Below are positions 45,521 to 56,719 of a stretch of 64,000 nt of DNA, in pieces. Positions within the stretch are counted from its first letter, which is position 1; every line of letters starts with the position of its first letter. The position numbers and the translations under genes were made by a program. This DNA is from Zerene cesonia (Eukaryota; Arthropoda; Insecta; Lepidoptera; Pieridae), in the NCBI RefSeq assembly GCF_012273895.1, contig NW_024045141.1:420400-484399 (forward strand), written 5' to 3'. The notes below the pieces were generated by a model, which was not told where the DNA came from, ran no database searches, and was given only the letters and a program-made list of their open reading frames with translations.

Positions 45521-46023
45521 TTGGTCCATATAAATAAGTCGGATCATTATAAAATTTGCGCGGGCATAATTTAATTTATGTCAGAAACACACGCTCGCAC
45601 TGCGTCGAGTGACAACCCTTCTGTGAAACGGATTCATCTCTATTACTACCCGCTCGCCCCGGCGTCGCTTGCGTTGCCCCGGAAAGAATGACCTGTTACA
45701 CAACAAATAGCCCAAAATGTCGTCTATAGATTATTACTAGCTGTGCCCCTCGGTTTCACTTACGTTAATGTTGTAATAGTCATTGCAAAACGAAAAGTCG
45801 CTTCCCGCGTCTGTCTTTATGTATGTATGCTTAGATTCTAAAATGACACATCGGACTTTGATGAGTTTTTTGTAACCACGTCGAATTTAACGCGTGCGAA
45901 GCCGCGGGCAAAAACTAGTAGCCTAAAATCTGCTTCCGTAAATGGACTATCTAACACTGAAAGAATTTTTCAAATCGGACCACTAGTTTCTGAGATTAGC
46001 GCATTCAAACATAGGGTTTCGTT

Positions 46024-46220
46024 TTTTTATGTCATAGCGGACAACTGAGCTGGTGGTTCGCCTGATGGTAAGCGATCGTGATCATGATCGTGACCACTCG
46101 TGAACAGAGCAGGGGTAGTGCCTCTGCGGATGCTCTGCCCGCTATAAAGGGGTAAGGGTTAAGGAAAGAATTCGCTACTGATAAGAAATAAAGGACGGGG
46201 AAGGGTGAGGAAAAGGAATG
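46024..46220 (-). mobile_element. Retroposon tail (family R), short
   Basis: T-run then ATGTCATAGCGGACAACTGA and GGTAAGCGATCG, with a small GATCATGATC expansion. Truncated after about 200 bp. Confidence 0.6.
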
Positions 46221-46335
46221 ATGAAATATGAATTGAATTTCATCTGTTTAAGTAAGTGTGAGACAATTTAGTTGATTCTATCATCAGAGCGTGGTTTTTA
46301 GTTTTTTAATATATATCTAACTAGCTAATTAGGCA

Positions 46336-46534
46336 CAGCTGCGCCCCGCGGTTTCACCCGCGTAAGTCCGTCTCCCGTGGGAATATCGGGATAAAAAGTT
46401 GCCTATATGTTATTCCAGTTGTCCAGCTATCTACGTACCAAATTACATTGCGATCGGTTCAGTGGTTTTTGCGTGAAAGAGCAACAAACACACACACATC
46501 CTTGCAAACTTTCGCATTTCTAATATTAGTAGGA
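46336..46534 (-). mobile_element. Family A Helitron-like element
   Basis: Near full-length; the CTAG end is altered (CACAGCTGCGCC). Followed at about 46638 by a TTTGAG hexanucleotide run. Confidence 0.65.
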
Positions 46535-46825
46535 TAATATGTAATTAGTAGGATAAGTGACTGGAAGTCATTATAAAATATAATATGACGATTCAAAAGT
46601 GCTTCTATAAGAAGTCTAGTTGAATGAATAAATGTTTGAGTTTGAGTTTGAGTTTGACAAGCACCGTACATAAATAAGTGTTATATAACATATGATCCGG
46701 GGCCAAAAGTTGAATACAGTGCAGATAATTAAAAACTTCGCTCGGTGATTAATTTCGATAAGAGACGGTAAACAAACCCGCGAGTCTACTAACCTTGTTC
46801 GGGGCTTGTTTTGACTGGTATTTTA

Positions 46826-47000
46826 TCCTACTAATATTATAAATGCGAAAGTTTGTAAGGATGTGTGTGTGTGTGTGTGTTTGTTGCTCTTTCACGCAAA
46901 AACTACTGAACCGATTGCAATGAAATTTGGTACGTAGACAGCTGGACAACTGGAATAACATATAGGCAACTTTTTATCCCGATATTCCTACAGGATACCA
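46826..47000 (+). mobile_element. Family A copy cut by another insertion
   Basis: Normal from its TCCTACTAATATTATAAATG start to CCTACAGGATACC, then interrupted; the expected hairpin and CTAG end are missing. Confidence 0.6.
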
Positions 47001-47365
47001 GATAGATAGTACTACATATTTGCCCCGTCTCCGCCTTTTTTTTGTAGATGGGAATTCTTGCATAGATACCAACGGCCCCCGGGGAAGTGGTCGTGGGTTA
47101 TGTCGGATTCCTACCGACTAAAACCCCACTGTAGGGGACACTTTTGGGCTTATGCGTTGTTGCCTGGTGGGGCTCTGAAAATCAGCGTTATGCCGACCAT
47201 ATCGGCATAGCATACGCAGAATGGCCTCCCCTTTTAGGTCGTTAGGTCGTTAGGTCTTAGGTTACTGTGTTTCGTCGAACTGCATAACTGAAGGGGCAAT
47301 GGGTACTCGTTTGATTCGTCCGGGACCCCCTCGGCTGCCCCGTCTCCGCCTGTATAGACGGTACT
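47001..47365. mobile_element. Unclassified insertion between 16-bp direct repeats
   Basis: TGCCCCGTCTCCGCCT occurs at 47021-47036 and 47336-47351, bracketing about 300 bp of GC-rich sequence with TAGGTCGTTAGGTCGTTAGG. A related segment occurs inverted at 60640-60770 (CCCGTGGCCCCTTCACTGGT). Probably a retroelement piece of a family I cannot name. Confidence 0.45.
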
Positions 47366-47373
47366 TTTATCTA

Positions 47374-47770
47374 CTAGCTGCGCCCTGCGGTTTCACCCGC
47401 GTGAGTCTGTTACCCGTAGGATTGTAGGGATAGAAAGTTGCCTATGTGTAATTCCATTTGTCCAGCTGTCTGCGTATACAATTTCATTGCAATCGGTTCA
47501 GTAGTATTTGCGTGAAAGAGTAACGAACACATACACATCCTTACAAACTTTCGCATTTATAATATTAGTAGGATTAGTAGGATTACTAGCTGCACGCCCC
47601 AGCTCCGCTCGGGTAGTCATTTATCGCAATTGAAATAGTATACTCGTAAACTACCCTATCTTTGAAGTACATAAAACTGGACATGGCGTGCAAATTTGAT
47701 TAAAATCGGTTGAGTAGTTTAGGAGTCCGTCGCGGACAAACAACGTGACTTGTAATTTATGTATATTAAT
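47374..47770 (-). mobile_element. Family A next to family F element
   Basis: Family A 47374-47573, then a complete family F copy (about 47583-47770; CACGCCCCAGCTCCGCTCGG at its CTAG end). This family F copy is the uninterrupted reference for the one split by a SINE at 5369. Confidence 0.6.
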
Positions 47771-47849
47771 ATATTATAATAGTTTACAAAAACTAATAAA
47801 CACTCTTTTATCATATTTTGCAAATTGAAAAATGGAATAATTTTATCAA

Positions 47850-48000
47850 ATTAGTGTATTGTCATCGGTCCTCAATCAATCTACAAAGTTTGAATGAAAT
47901 CTGGCCGTTTAAAGTGGGTCAAAATCGCGCCCAAAGAAGTCGGTTACAAACAATCATACAAACATACAGGTGAAGCTAATAAAAAGCGTGTAATAAAGAT
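47850..48000 (+). repeat. Family H repeat
   Basis: GTCATCGGTCCTCAATCAAT, GGCCGTTTAAAGTGGGTCAA and CAGGTGAAGCTAATAAAAAG. A reverse copy at 62960-63087 is the target into which the second mariner inserted. Confidence 0.6.
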
Positions 48001-48369
48001 AGTGTGAAGTTTGATATATACCATTATACAAAAATAACGTTTAAAGGGCACCTGATGGTAATTGAGTATAAAATATTTTGAAAAAATTAATTAAAATGTC
48101 CGACTATATATAGTACAAGGCCGAAACATTTACTTTTATTTACCAAGGATATCACTACATAGTATAAAACAAAGTCGCTTTCTCTGTCCCTATGTTCCTA
48201 TGTATGCTTAAATCTTTAAAACTACGCAACAGATTTTAATGGGGTTTTTTTTTAATAGATGCACGCTCGCCCAGTGTCGAACCCAGACTTGTCGTTTTTA
48301 ATGTCCGAGTCACCACTGAGCCACCACTGCTTTTAATAAGGATAATGGCATATAATATTTATTATTATC

Positions 48370-48680
48370 TTATTCTTATATCTTTAAACGAGCAATTCTT
48401 GCAATATATATATAATTGGAATCTCGGAATCGGCTCCAACGATTTTCATGAAATTTAGTATATAGGGGGTTTCGGGGGCGATAAATCGATCTAGCTAGGA
48501 ATCTTTTTTAGAAAATATCATATTCGTGTTTTATCGACTTAAACTAGGAGGCGTTTGAGTAGTCCCAATTTATTATGACTCTTCCTGACATCTATTGGCG
48601 AATAATAGTACTATTTTTGGCGAATAATTAAAGTTGAAACAAAAAAAAAATAATAGCGAGCAAAGCTCGGTCATCCAGGT
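48370..48680 (+). mobile_element. Family E repeat
   Basis: Internally deleted copy; ends GAGCAAAGCTCGGTCATCC. Followed immediately by a minus-strand fragment of SINE family S (about 48700-48745). Confidence 0.55.
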
Positions 48681-48754
48681 ACTATCCTATATTCAGGACC
48701 CCTCGGTTCTAAGCTCACGCGTCAACCACTGTACCAAGGAGGCGGTGAAAAAAT

Positions 48755-49047
48755 TAGAAACATAGTATTTTCTTGTATTTGATTTTACGCGAGTATTATA
48801 CATTTAGAAATTAATATCCTCCCCGTGACCCAGTGGTGTAGCTATCATAGGGCCAGGTGGTGCAGTGCAGGGCCAGGGCCTCGGAGCTCAGGGGGCCCTC
48901 TAACCTCAGCTTTGAAAGAGGGGAGGAAGGCGGAAAGAGGGGAGGAGGGCCCGATTCTTTCCCTATGCACCAGGGCCCTTGTACCCCTAGCTACGCCACT
49001 GCCGTGACCACGCTCGCTGTGAAGTGTTCGAAACGTCGGGTTAATAA
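48755..49047. mobile_element. Foldback element interrupted by hAT-type MITE
   Basis: Left part with TAGTATTTTCTTGTATTTGA to 48830, right part CCGTGACCACGCTCGCTGTG onward from 49002. Most of the inverted arm is missing. Confidence 0.6.
48831..49001. mobile_element. hAT-type MITE, 171 bp, with 8-bp target duplication
   Basis: Ends CAGTGGTGTAGCTA and TAGCTACGCCACTG are inverted repeats; the flanks CCGTGACC (48823-48830 and 49002-49009) are an exact 8-bp duplication, the hAT signature. The GC-rich interior has GGGCCAGG and AGGGGAGG runs. Frames across it are spurious. Confidence 0.85.
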
Positions 49048-49067
49048 TCCTACTTCCTACTATCCTA

Positions 49068-49400
49068 TCCTACTAATATTATAAATGCGAAAGTTTGTAA
49101 GGATGTGTGTGCCTTTGTTGCTCTTTCACGCGCGAACTACTGAATCGATTGCAATGAAATTTGGTACGTAGACAGCTGGACAACTGGAATAACATTTAGG
49201 CAACTATTTATCCCGATATACCTACGGGATACGGCCTTACGCGGGTGAAACCGCAGGGCGTAGCTAATATAATATAAATATAACGCCTTTTGTTCCTCCC
49301 CTGCATCAAATTTCATTGCAATCGGTTCAGTAGTTTTTGCGTGAAAGAGCAACAAACACACACACATCCTTACAAACTTTCGCATTTATAATATTAGTAG
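49068..49400. mobile_element. Family A copies in opposite orientation
   Basis: Plus copy 49068-49266 with its end mutated to CGTAGCTAAT, followed by the 5' half of a minus copy (about 49312-49400). Confidence 0.6.
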
Positions 49401-49826
49401 CATTATAGTAGGATATTTAAAACTTGTAGCGTGACGCAAATTTACATGTTGAGTAATCCTGTAATTGTCTGTCACATTTGTATGTATTTGTTAAATTTGT
49501 GTTTCTCACATATAAGTTATAATGTAACAGGTGTCGGATGACCTTATTAAATAAAATAATAATAATAAAATAATGAATAAATCGCGTTTAAAATCCGTTA
49601 AAAAGTTTTTAATATTTATGTGTATTAGTGATCCACTATGTATTTATTTACTCTTTTATTTATATATACATATTATAATACGGAGCTACTGACAATCCAG
49701 ATGTCGAAAGGGTACCACTGAAAATCAGAGCTGAGGCGTTAAGCCTCAGGTTTCCTGAGTGGCATCCCTTTTTGGCACACGCAACCACGCATAATTGTTA
49801 AGTGTAAATTTTTATTTTTATCTATT

Positions 49827-50410
49827 GAAGTGAAACTTCTTTAGAATCGTTGTGATTTCACACCTGATGCAACGGAAAAACGACAGGTAAGAGACACAAC
49901 ACTTTAGTATGTGGTAGTCGAGCACGCTTCGGCACGAATTGGGCCAGCTCGCACCGGGGAAGTACCACACCCCCACAGAAGACCGGCGTGAAATAGCATT
50001 CTGCTGTGTTTCGTTCGGTGAGTGGGGGAGCCGGAGGCCCATATCCTTTTCCTTCCCCTTCCCAGTCCTTTCCTTTATTCCTCTCGCCAATCCTTTCTTA
50101 ATCCCTTCCCAATTTAAAGTCGGCAATCCATTTGTAGAGGCGTAAGGTCTGTAATCGACTTTACGCCTCTCCAAATGTCCATGGGCGGTGGTAGCGCTTA
50201 CCATCAGGCGTCCCACCAGCTCCATTGCCGATTGTGAAATAAAAAAAAAAAAAAAAAAAAAACCCAAATACAAAAATGTGTAGAATGAAGCTGGCAACGA
50301 ATGAGACAGAAATATACGTACTATTTTATATTTTATATATACTCATCTCATTCTTTTGTCGATTTACTGAAGTTTCACTTCTATCGTGTGTGAATCGCAA
50401 ACACACCTTT
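49827..50410. mobile_element. Family K element with nested retroposon
   Basis: Family K ends at about 49827 and 50395. Between them, at about 49898-50262, lies a family R retroposon on the plus strand with a 22-base poly-A tail. It contains GCACGAATTGGGCCAGCTCG, GTTTCGTTCGGTGAGTGGGG and a local inverted pair GGCGTAAGGTCTG / CGACTTTACGCC. Confidence 0.65.
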
Positions 50411-51219
50411 TATTTTAATTATATTTTTCCTCTTATATATATATATTTTTTATTGTATGCTTCTGTTTTTTCTGTTCGATCTGTTGTGTGTGTATATGTC
50501 TGTGTCTAATAAATGTTTTTCTTTCTTTCTTTCTTAATTAGAAACAAACATTACATCGTCTCATAGATGAAATGTTAAATGGATTAGCCAATCTTTTGTT
50601 GTGTTAGTTTCATTGATTGTTAATTAGGTAAGGGTTAAGTCACACATCGCTTGCGGGTCACCAATGTACTCTGCTTGAACTATCTACGCAATATAGTCGT
50701 AATTAGCTAATTTGGTTAGTTCTATATTACCAATGTAGATAGCTTTTAAATTATAAGCGACCTCATCAAAATCGGTTCACTCAGTTCTTAAATTGTGGGG
50801 TAAGAAGTTACAATCGTTTTGATAACTGTTTTTGAAGTCGGTTGAAAAATCATTTAAATATCCGCTTTTTTGTGCTACATCTTCTCTATATCTATATATA
50901 TAAAATTCTCGTGTTACAGTTTTCGTTGCCATACTCCTCCGAAACGGCTTGACCGATTCCTCTGAAATTTGGTAAGCATATTGGGTAGGTCTGAGAATCG
51001 GCTAACATCTATTTTTCACACCCCTAAATGATAAGAGTAAGGCAGAACAGCGTTTGCCGGGTGCAGCTAGTAGTTATAAAAAATTCTCGTGTCACAAGGT
51101 TAGTTACCCTACTCCTCGGAAACGGCTGGACCGATTCTCATAAAATTTTGTGTGCACACCGGGTAGGTATGAGAAACGGCCAACATCCATTTTTCATACG
51201 CCTAAATGATAAGCTATAG

Positions 51220-52066
51220 ATAAGTCATACATAAAATAATTTAATGTCGCTAAGAAAATGGGAAAAATAATTTCTGAAAGTCCATCTCTCCATCTAATAT
51301 AGTAATGGATGTTTGTTACTCCATTACGCGAAAACAGCTCTGCAAGAAATTTGGTACAGAGATAGATTTGCACCACGTGGGTGAAGCCGCTGGGCAACAT
51401 TAGTGTATCAATATTTTTAATATCAACTGATTAACATTGCTTAAATTATTTGGCGTGCGTTGCTGGCAGTCCTATATATATTGATGATTACTTAAAGCTT
51501 TATATATATGTATATGTATATGTTTATTGTAGTAAACAAATATAATGCTCTAAATGCCCTCAGCTTCGCTAACATGGTCAAAGAATTAAGAAGAAGGAAG
51601 AAGAAGACGAAAAAGTATTTATTTAACGATACAGTGTGACTATAAAAATAAAAACAATACACAAAAATTAAACAAAAAAAAAAAAACGTTATTTTAAGTA
51701 CAGCGCCATCTATCGGGATTCATATAATTTGAAATGTGATAATGAATTTTTTAATTTTTTGTTTTATAGCGTTGAAATGCTTTTATAAATGAGAAATTTT
51801 TTGAAAGAATAAAAAAAAAAACTCATGTTATAATGGATTTTCCCATAGATGAGATATTTCCTATCACTCTCTAGCCTCCTCATGGCAGGCACCAGCTTTC
51901 AAATAAAAAAAGGACTTACTTGGAACCACTGGTGTAGTAATGGGTTACATGGCCTTTGACCTAGGGTCGGCAGGTCCGCGCTTGTACTAAACCGGTTTCC
52001 ATTAGTCTCCAATTGTTAAATTATAGATATGGTAGTTAGCTGAGAAATTGCATTTTTTATTACAAA
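51220..52066. other. Intergenic, no gene seen
   Basis: AT-rich. A decayed Helitron-like end near 51300-51400 and a trace of family T ('TTTTATAGCGTTGAAATGCT') at about 51765-51815. Confidence 0.4.
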
Positions 52067-52266
52067 CTAGCTGCGCCCCGCGGTTGCACCCGCGTAAGTC
52101 TGTATCCCGTAGGAATATCGGGGTAAAAAGTTGCCTATATGTTATTCCAGTTGTCCAGCTGTCTACGTACCAAATTTCATTGCAATCGGTTCAGTAGTTT
52201 TTGCGTGAAAGAGCAACAAACACACACACATCCTTACAAACTTTCGCATTTATAATATTAGTAGGA
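52067..52266 (-). mobile_element. Family A Helitron-like element
   Basis: Complete copy, immediately followed by a family D 3' end (about 52270-52368; GCCGCGGGCAAAAGCTAAT). Confidence 0.7.
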
Positions 52267-52609
52267 AGTAGGAAGTAGGATGATTCAAGAGGAAGGTTTG
52301 TATGTATAAAAACGTCTATTAAACTATTCCTAATTTGAAGCGTGCGAAGCCGCGGGCAAAAGCTAATTTTATATAATAAAGAGATTATATACAGTACCCA
52401 TGTTTCTGCGTACATTAAATGATTAATTTCTCATTAATTCTTGTAAATAGCGAACTCGACATTGAGTTTTTACTAGGAAAATGTGTTTTTAATCTTTATC
52501 CTTAATGTGCTTGATATATTGTAACCGACTGCGTGAAGGTGGGATATGGTTTTTGAGTTTGGTATAGGTTTAATTGTTTTATATAAAACCGAGGGAGTAG
52601 AAGAGATTT

Positions 52610-52725
52610 GATTACTGTGGCGAGATCACGGGTGGCGGAGAGGCTAGGCGTTGCTACGGTTTGGCAAAATGACGCGGGTTCGAATCCCGTCGCGTGATCA
52701 ATTGAAAATTTCTCATTAGTTATAG
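52610..52725 (+). mobile_element. tRNA-like SINE (family T), short copy
   Basis: GATCACGGGTGGCGGAGAGG to GGGTTCGAATCCCGTCGCGTGATC-type end: the acceptor-like 7-bp pairing GATCACG/CGTGATC and a T-stem are kept. Ends AATTTCTCATTAG. Not a functional tRNA gene. Confidence 0.6.
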
Positions 52726-53575
52726 GTTAAAAGCTTACTGATGTTTCATTCAGCTTAATTTTGAGGTTATGTTGTAATTATAATATTCAAAATGGCGGAT
52801 TTTTGGCGCTATAGTTTGCTCTTGTATTCTATATCGATATTTATTTCTTCAAAATTATATAAATATTGATGACTTCATTTGTAAAAATTCATACGTATAT
52901 ATAAAATTTATTATCCTTAATTGTGTAGAATTAAATTTCGATAGATGCTAATTGATGATTATTAATTTTTTATATAATTAAGTAGGTGTATTTACTTCCT
53001 ATATTATGTAGCATTAATTTTTATTATCCGACTGCAATTAAAGCTGTATTCAACACTTTCGAAAAATAACACACAGAATCCGTGCAGTGAAGTGCCAGTC
53101 GGACGCATAACACTGTGTGTTCTGTACAAATAATCTATGTTGTAGATTAGAATAAACTCGGTCACCCATCCGTTTTATGACCGTGCCCAGTGTAGCGTTA
53201 CCCAGATTTTTTAATATTTGCTGTTAAAGCGGCAACAGAAAATATCAAGTATCTAAGCTATAATGGTTCATGAGATACAGACGGACAGACAGACGAAGCG
53301 AAGTCTTAACAGGATCCCGTTTTACCCATCGGATACGGAATCCTAAAAATTGATTTATTCGTTTCGGGTACTCGGTCTGTTGGTGGTACCCTCCTTTTCC
53401 GTAGTCGGTTTACAATATCCATAATGTTAGTATACATACGAAATATATACTAAATATATAATAATACATACGTCATGCCCGTATCATGTCCCCGAGTCGA
53501 AAGTCAAGGTCAGAGCGTAATTAGCTGTTTATTGCCTTAATTAGATAGTAAAAATCTATGTCTAATTTAGTATTT
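52726..53575. other. Intergenic, no gene seen
   Basis: Unique-looking AT-rich sequence. A GGACAGACAGACGAAGCGAA / GGGATCCCGTTTTACC-type motif at about 53270-53345 recurs near 57210-57275, so a further old repeat is present. Confidence 0.4.
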
Positions 53576-53579
53576 TTTT

Positions 53580-53925
53580 GTGTTCAATTTAATGCGAGTA
53601 TTATACATTTAGAAATTAAAGACTTTTCAACGGATTTTAAACGCGATTTATACATTACTAGCTGCGCCCCGCGGTTTCACCCGTAAGTCCGTATCTCGTA
53701 GGAATATTGGGATAACAAGTTGCCTATATGTTATTCCAGTTGTCCAGCTATCTACTTTCATTGCAATCGGTTCAGCAGTTTTTGCGTGAAAGAGCAATAA
53801 ACACACACACATCGTTACAAACTTTCGAATTTATTTTTAATTAATTATTCTGTTCACGCTCGCTGTATAGTGTTCGAAACGTCGGGTTAATAATATAATA
53901 AATAAATCACGTTTAAATTCCGTTA
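53580..53925. mobile_element. Foldback element split by a family A Helitron-like copy
   Basis: Left arm to about 53656, family A (minus) at 53657-53832, then loop motif GTTCGAAACGTCGGGTTAAT and part of the right arm. The Helitron inserted within the arm and is younger. Confidence 0.65.
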
Positions 53926-54166
53926 AAAACCCTTTTATTTCGATATTTCTAATCTATTACATAGATGTAAAAAGGTTCATGTATAATAAATTTATATAAC
54001 TATTTTTTATGGAATCATTTTTTTTCCTTTTTCACGTTCTTGGCATTAAAACGAACGATGGATTTGAAAAAAATTGGCGCCAAAATCGGCCATTTGATCT
54101 TCTATCAGTCTTTCCATCCGTTTTTTGTCCATTTTTTTTAAATATTCATTGATATTCTTCTTCTAT

Positions 54167-54526
54167 GTTTCATTAACAGCCTAGGCTCTTCATTAAACGG
54201 CGCCATTACATTAACTGAGCTCAAACAAATTTAGGTAGTGCATTAAACTGCACCGTTTAATCAAGAGCCTAGGCGATCAATGAAACGGCTGATTCAGCCA
54301 ACTCGTTGACACATACGCAACACCGCAAACGGAAACCGGTTAAGTATTTTTGTACACCCATAATGCAGTTACAGTTCACGTCAAGTTACGATCTAAGTGA
54401 GTTAAGCATAACTTGAGCATCACGATAGTGACGCAAGTGTTATCGACTGCGTAAATATGACGCTCGCGTCATAATTGAAAATGTTCCGCGTAACGTCATT
54501 AAACTTAGCGATAAGCGTCATTAAAC
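54167..54526. repeat. Dyad-rich block with recurring CATTAAAC
   Basis: Inverted arms 54167-54203 and 54250-54286 (about 34 of 37 matching, centred on CCTAGGCTCTT). CATTAAAC recurs at 54191, 54241, 54497 and 54519, and inverted at 54255 (GTTTAAT). The palindrome ATGACGCTCGCGTCAT is at 54457-54472. Unlike any other repeat in the window; possibly the ends of an unrecognised DNA transposon. Confidence 0.55.
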
Positions 54527-54539
54527 CGACTCTAATATA

Positions 54540-54730
54540 AGAAATTTCGAAAGGATAGAAAAATTTTGATCACGAGCCGGGATTCGAACCCGCGTTGTTT
54601 GCCTAACCGTAGCAAAAATAAGCGGGTTCGAATCACGCCTCGTGATCATTTTGTGAAAATTTTTCTATTCTTTCAAAATATCTCATTTATAAAGCATTTC
54701 AATGCTATAAAACTAAAAATTAAACTCGAC
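54540..54730. mobile_element. tRNA-like SINE (family T), head-to-head halves
   Basis: Two T-arm/acceptor halves face each other: GATCACGAGCCGGGATTCGA and, inverted, GCGGGTTCGAATCACGCC...TCGTGATC, separated by about 27 bp, so the copy is a hairpin. Its flank carries the CTATTCTTTCAAAATATCTC tail and 'ATTTCAATGCTATAAAACTA'. Confidence 0.6.
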
Positions 54731-55229
54731 TATAAAATAGATGGTCCTAATGTATACTTTGGTGTGGTTTTTAACGGATTTTATAGATTACTAGCGGTCC
54801 GCCCCGGCTTCGCCCGTGTTACAAATAAAGCCTTCAATTTGAATAATATTGTGTAGTAAGATTAGTAGGAAGTAGGATAGGATTAGTAGGATGACATACA
54901 AAATCAGAGGCAAAGAAAACGCAGGCGGAGCCGGGGCGTGCGGCTAGTGGTGATAATTACGAATCTATTGTTTATACAAGCCTATATAATCTTATATCAA
55001 ATATCGCACAGTATTTACCTACCGCATGACGGTTTTTTATTTCGTTTACGCTGACGAAATCAACGCATACCGCCGCAGTTATAGGCGAGTAATCCTATCC
55101 TACTAATATTATAAATGCGAAAGCTTGTAAGGATGTGTGTGTGTTTGTTACTCTTTCACGCAAAACTACTGAACCGATTGCAATGAAATTTGGTACGTAG
55201 CTGGACATTTAAAAATTGTTTTTTTATAC

Positions 55230-55557
55230 ACGCATTTTTTTATATCATAGCGGGCAACTGAGCTGGTGGTTCGCCGGATGGTAAACGATCACCACCGCCC
55301 ATGAACATTCGCAGAGGCTCAGACCTCTGAGAATGCCCTGTCCGCTTTTAAAGGATAAGGCATAAGGAAAGGATTGATGACTGGAAAGAAGGAATGGACT
55401 GGGAAGGGCTAGGAGAAGGAAATAGGCCTCCGTCTCCCCCACTCACCATACGAAACACAATAGCAAGCTATTATTTCACGCCGGTCTTCTGTGAGGGTGT
55501 GGTACTTCCCCGGCGCGAGCTGGCCCAATTCGTGCCGAAGCGTGCTCGACTCCCACA
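55230..55557 (-). mobile_element. Retroposon tail (family R), best copy
   Basis: About 330 bp, from T-rich TTTTTTTATATCATAGCGGG to GCACGCTTCGGCACGAATTG (minus sense). It interrupts a plus family A copy (from about 55098 to 55205). Reads cleanly on the minus strand without any significant frame. Confidence 0.65.
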
Positions 55558-55599
55558 ATAATATTAGTATAAATTTAACAGAAATACCTACATACATTA

Positions 55600-56180
55600 T
55601 TTATTTATCTTTTTTATCCTTGTTAAAATTATCGGTACATCTATATGCTGTAAAGGATTAAACGATTGTTTTAAAAATTGTTTAAAATTAAATTGAAAAA
55701 TCACGTAATTTTATGCAGTGACAAGATTTTTATCCAATTATGCAAGATGCAGTTTACTAACCTTTGGACTAACGCTGTTAGCATGTTTGGAAATAAACAA
55801 AAATAACCAATCTAATAAGACTTACGTGTTGTATGTTGATACTTACGTGACAGAGATCAAGGTAAACTAGTCTTTTTATCTTTTTAGCCACAATCGTTTG
55901 TTAAAATTAATTTATTTTTTAATTCGCCTATACTTGTAAGTTTTCTACACATATAATATACATGAATTTTAATTAAAATTAATTGTTATTTCACAAACAT
56001 ATACTAACATAATAAAGAGGAAAACTTTTTTGTTTGTTTGTACCTTAAAGGCTCCGAAAGAACTGGTCCGATTGATTCCGATTTTGTAATTTTATTTCAT
56101 TAAAAGAAAGCTACATTATTATATATAGCCAGTAACAAAAGGGTTGTTAGGAGGGGTTAGATGCTTATTAACCAACTGTC
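55600..56180. other. Intergenic/intronic, no gene seen
   Basis: AT-rich; a Helitron-like remnant at about 55985-56100 ('GTTTGTTTGTACCTTAAAGG'). If the exon at 56270 belongs with the promoter at 43331, this is intron. Confidence 0.4.
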
Positions 56181-56182
56181 AA

Positions 56183-56215
56183 CCCCCCCACCCCCACCCC
56201 TCCCCCACTCTCCCC
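56183..56215 (-). promoter_or_regulatory. G-quadruplex-prone C-rich tract
   Basis: On the minus strand there are at least five runs of four or more G separated by one to five bases, within 33 bp. It lies about 55 bp before the splice acceptor of the 56270 exon and also serves as a pyrimidine-rich tract. Confidence 0.55.
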
Positions 56216-56269
56216 AAAATCATTTAACGCTCGACATTCAATAAAAACAACGAATAACTGCAATTACAG

Positions 56270-56704
56270 ATCAGCGATGGAGTTGAAGTCGCCGAAAGCG
56301 AAGAAAAAGTCGAGCGCGGCCCGCGTCGTCTCCTGGAAGAAGCTGTTCAGCACGCCCATCCTGATCCTCCTGCTGCTCGGCACCACGAGCTGCGACAGCG
56401 ACAGCGACAGCGGCGACGTCACCGGCAGCCGCGTTGACAGTGACATTGACATTGACAACCGCGACGTCACCGGCCGTCACGCTGACAGCGACGTCGTTCC
56501 AATTTCGAATGTGACGCGCAAACACAGACACGGCATAGACAACGCGGACCGGAAGGCCCTCGGCGACATAAAGCACCTGCGGCGGCATCTGAACAGGGAC
56601 ATTCTGAACTTTGTGATGACCGATGTGCTGGTTGATGGTGAGGTTGAGAATCGAATTCATTACAACGGTGTGACCGCGAAGGAGACGTACGTCGGTAGCG
56701 ACGG
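56270..56704 (+). CDS. Unidentified coding exon: signal/anchor segment and Asp-rich region
   Basis: Acceptor ATTACAG at 56263-56269, ATG at 56277, donor ACGG|GTGAGA (GT at 56705). Codes for 142 residues plus two bases, so the protein continues beyond. N-terminus MELKSPKAKKKSSAARVVSW is strongly basic; LFSTPILILLLLGTTSC (about 23-39) is hydrophobic, fitting a signal peptide or type II anchor; then an Asp/Ser-rich stretch with a repeated DVTG...DSD pattern (about 40-72), an N-V-T glycosylation motif (about 78), and a more ordered, helix-friendly end (DIKHLRRHLNRDILNFVMTD). GC-rich codons set it apart from its AT-rich surroundings. I do not recognise the family. Downstream exons were not found in the window; most of what follows is repeats. 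Confidence 0.6.
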
Positions 56705-56719
56705 GTGAGATTTTATCCA

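Noticed and set aside
48825..49007. 60-75-residue frames in GC-rich sequence
   Set aside because: They lie within the hAT-type MITE.
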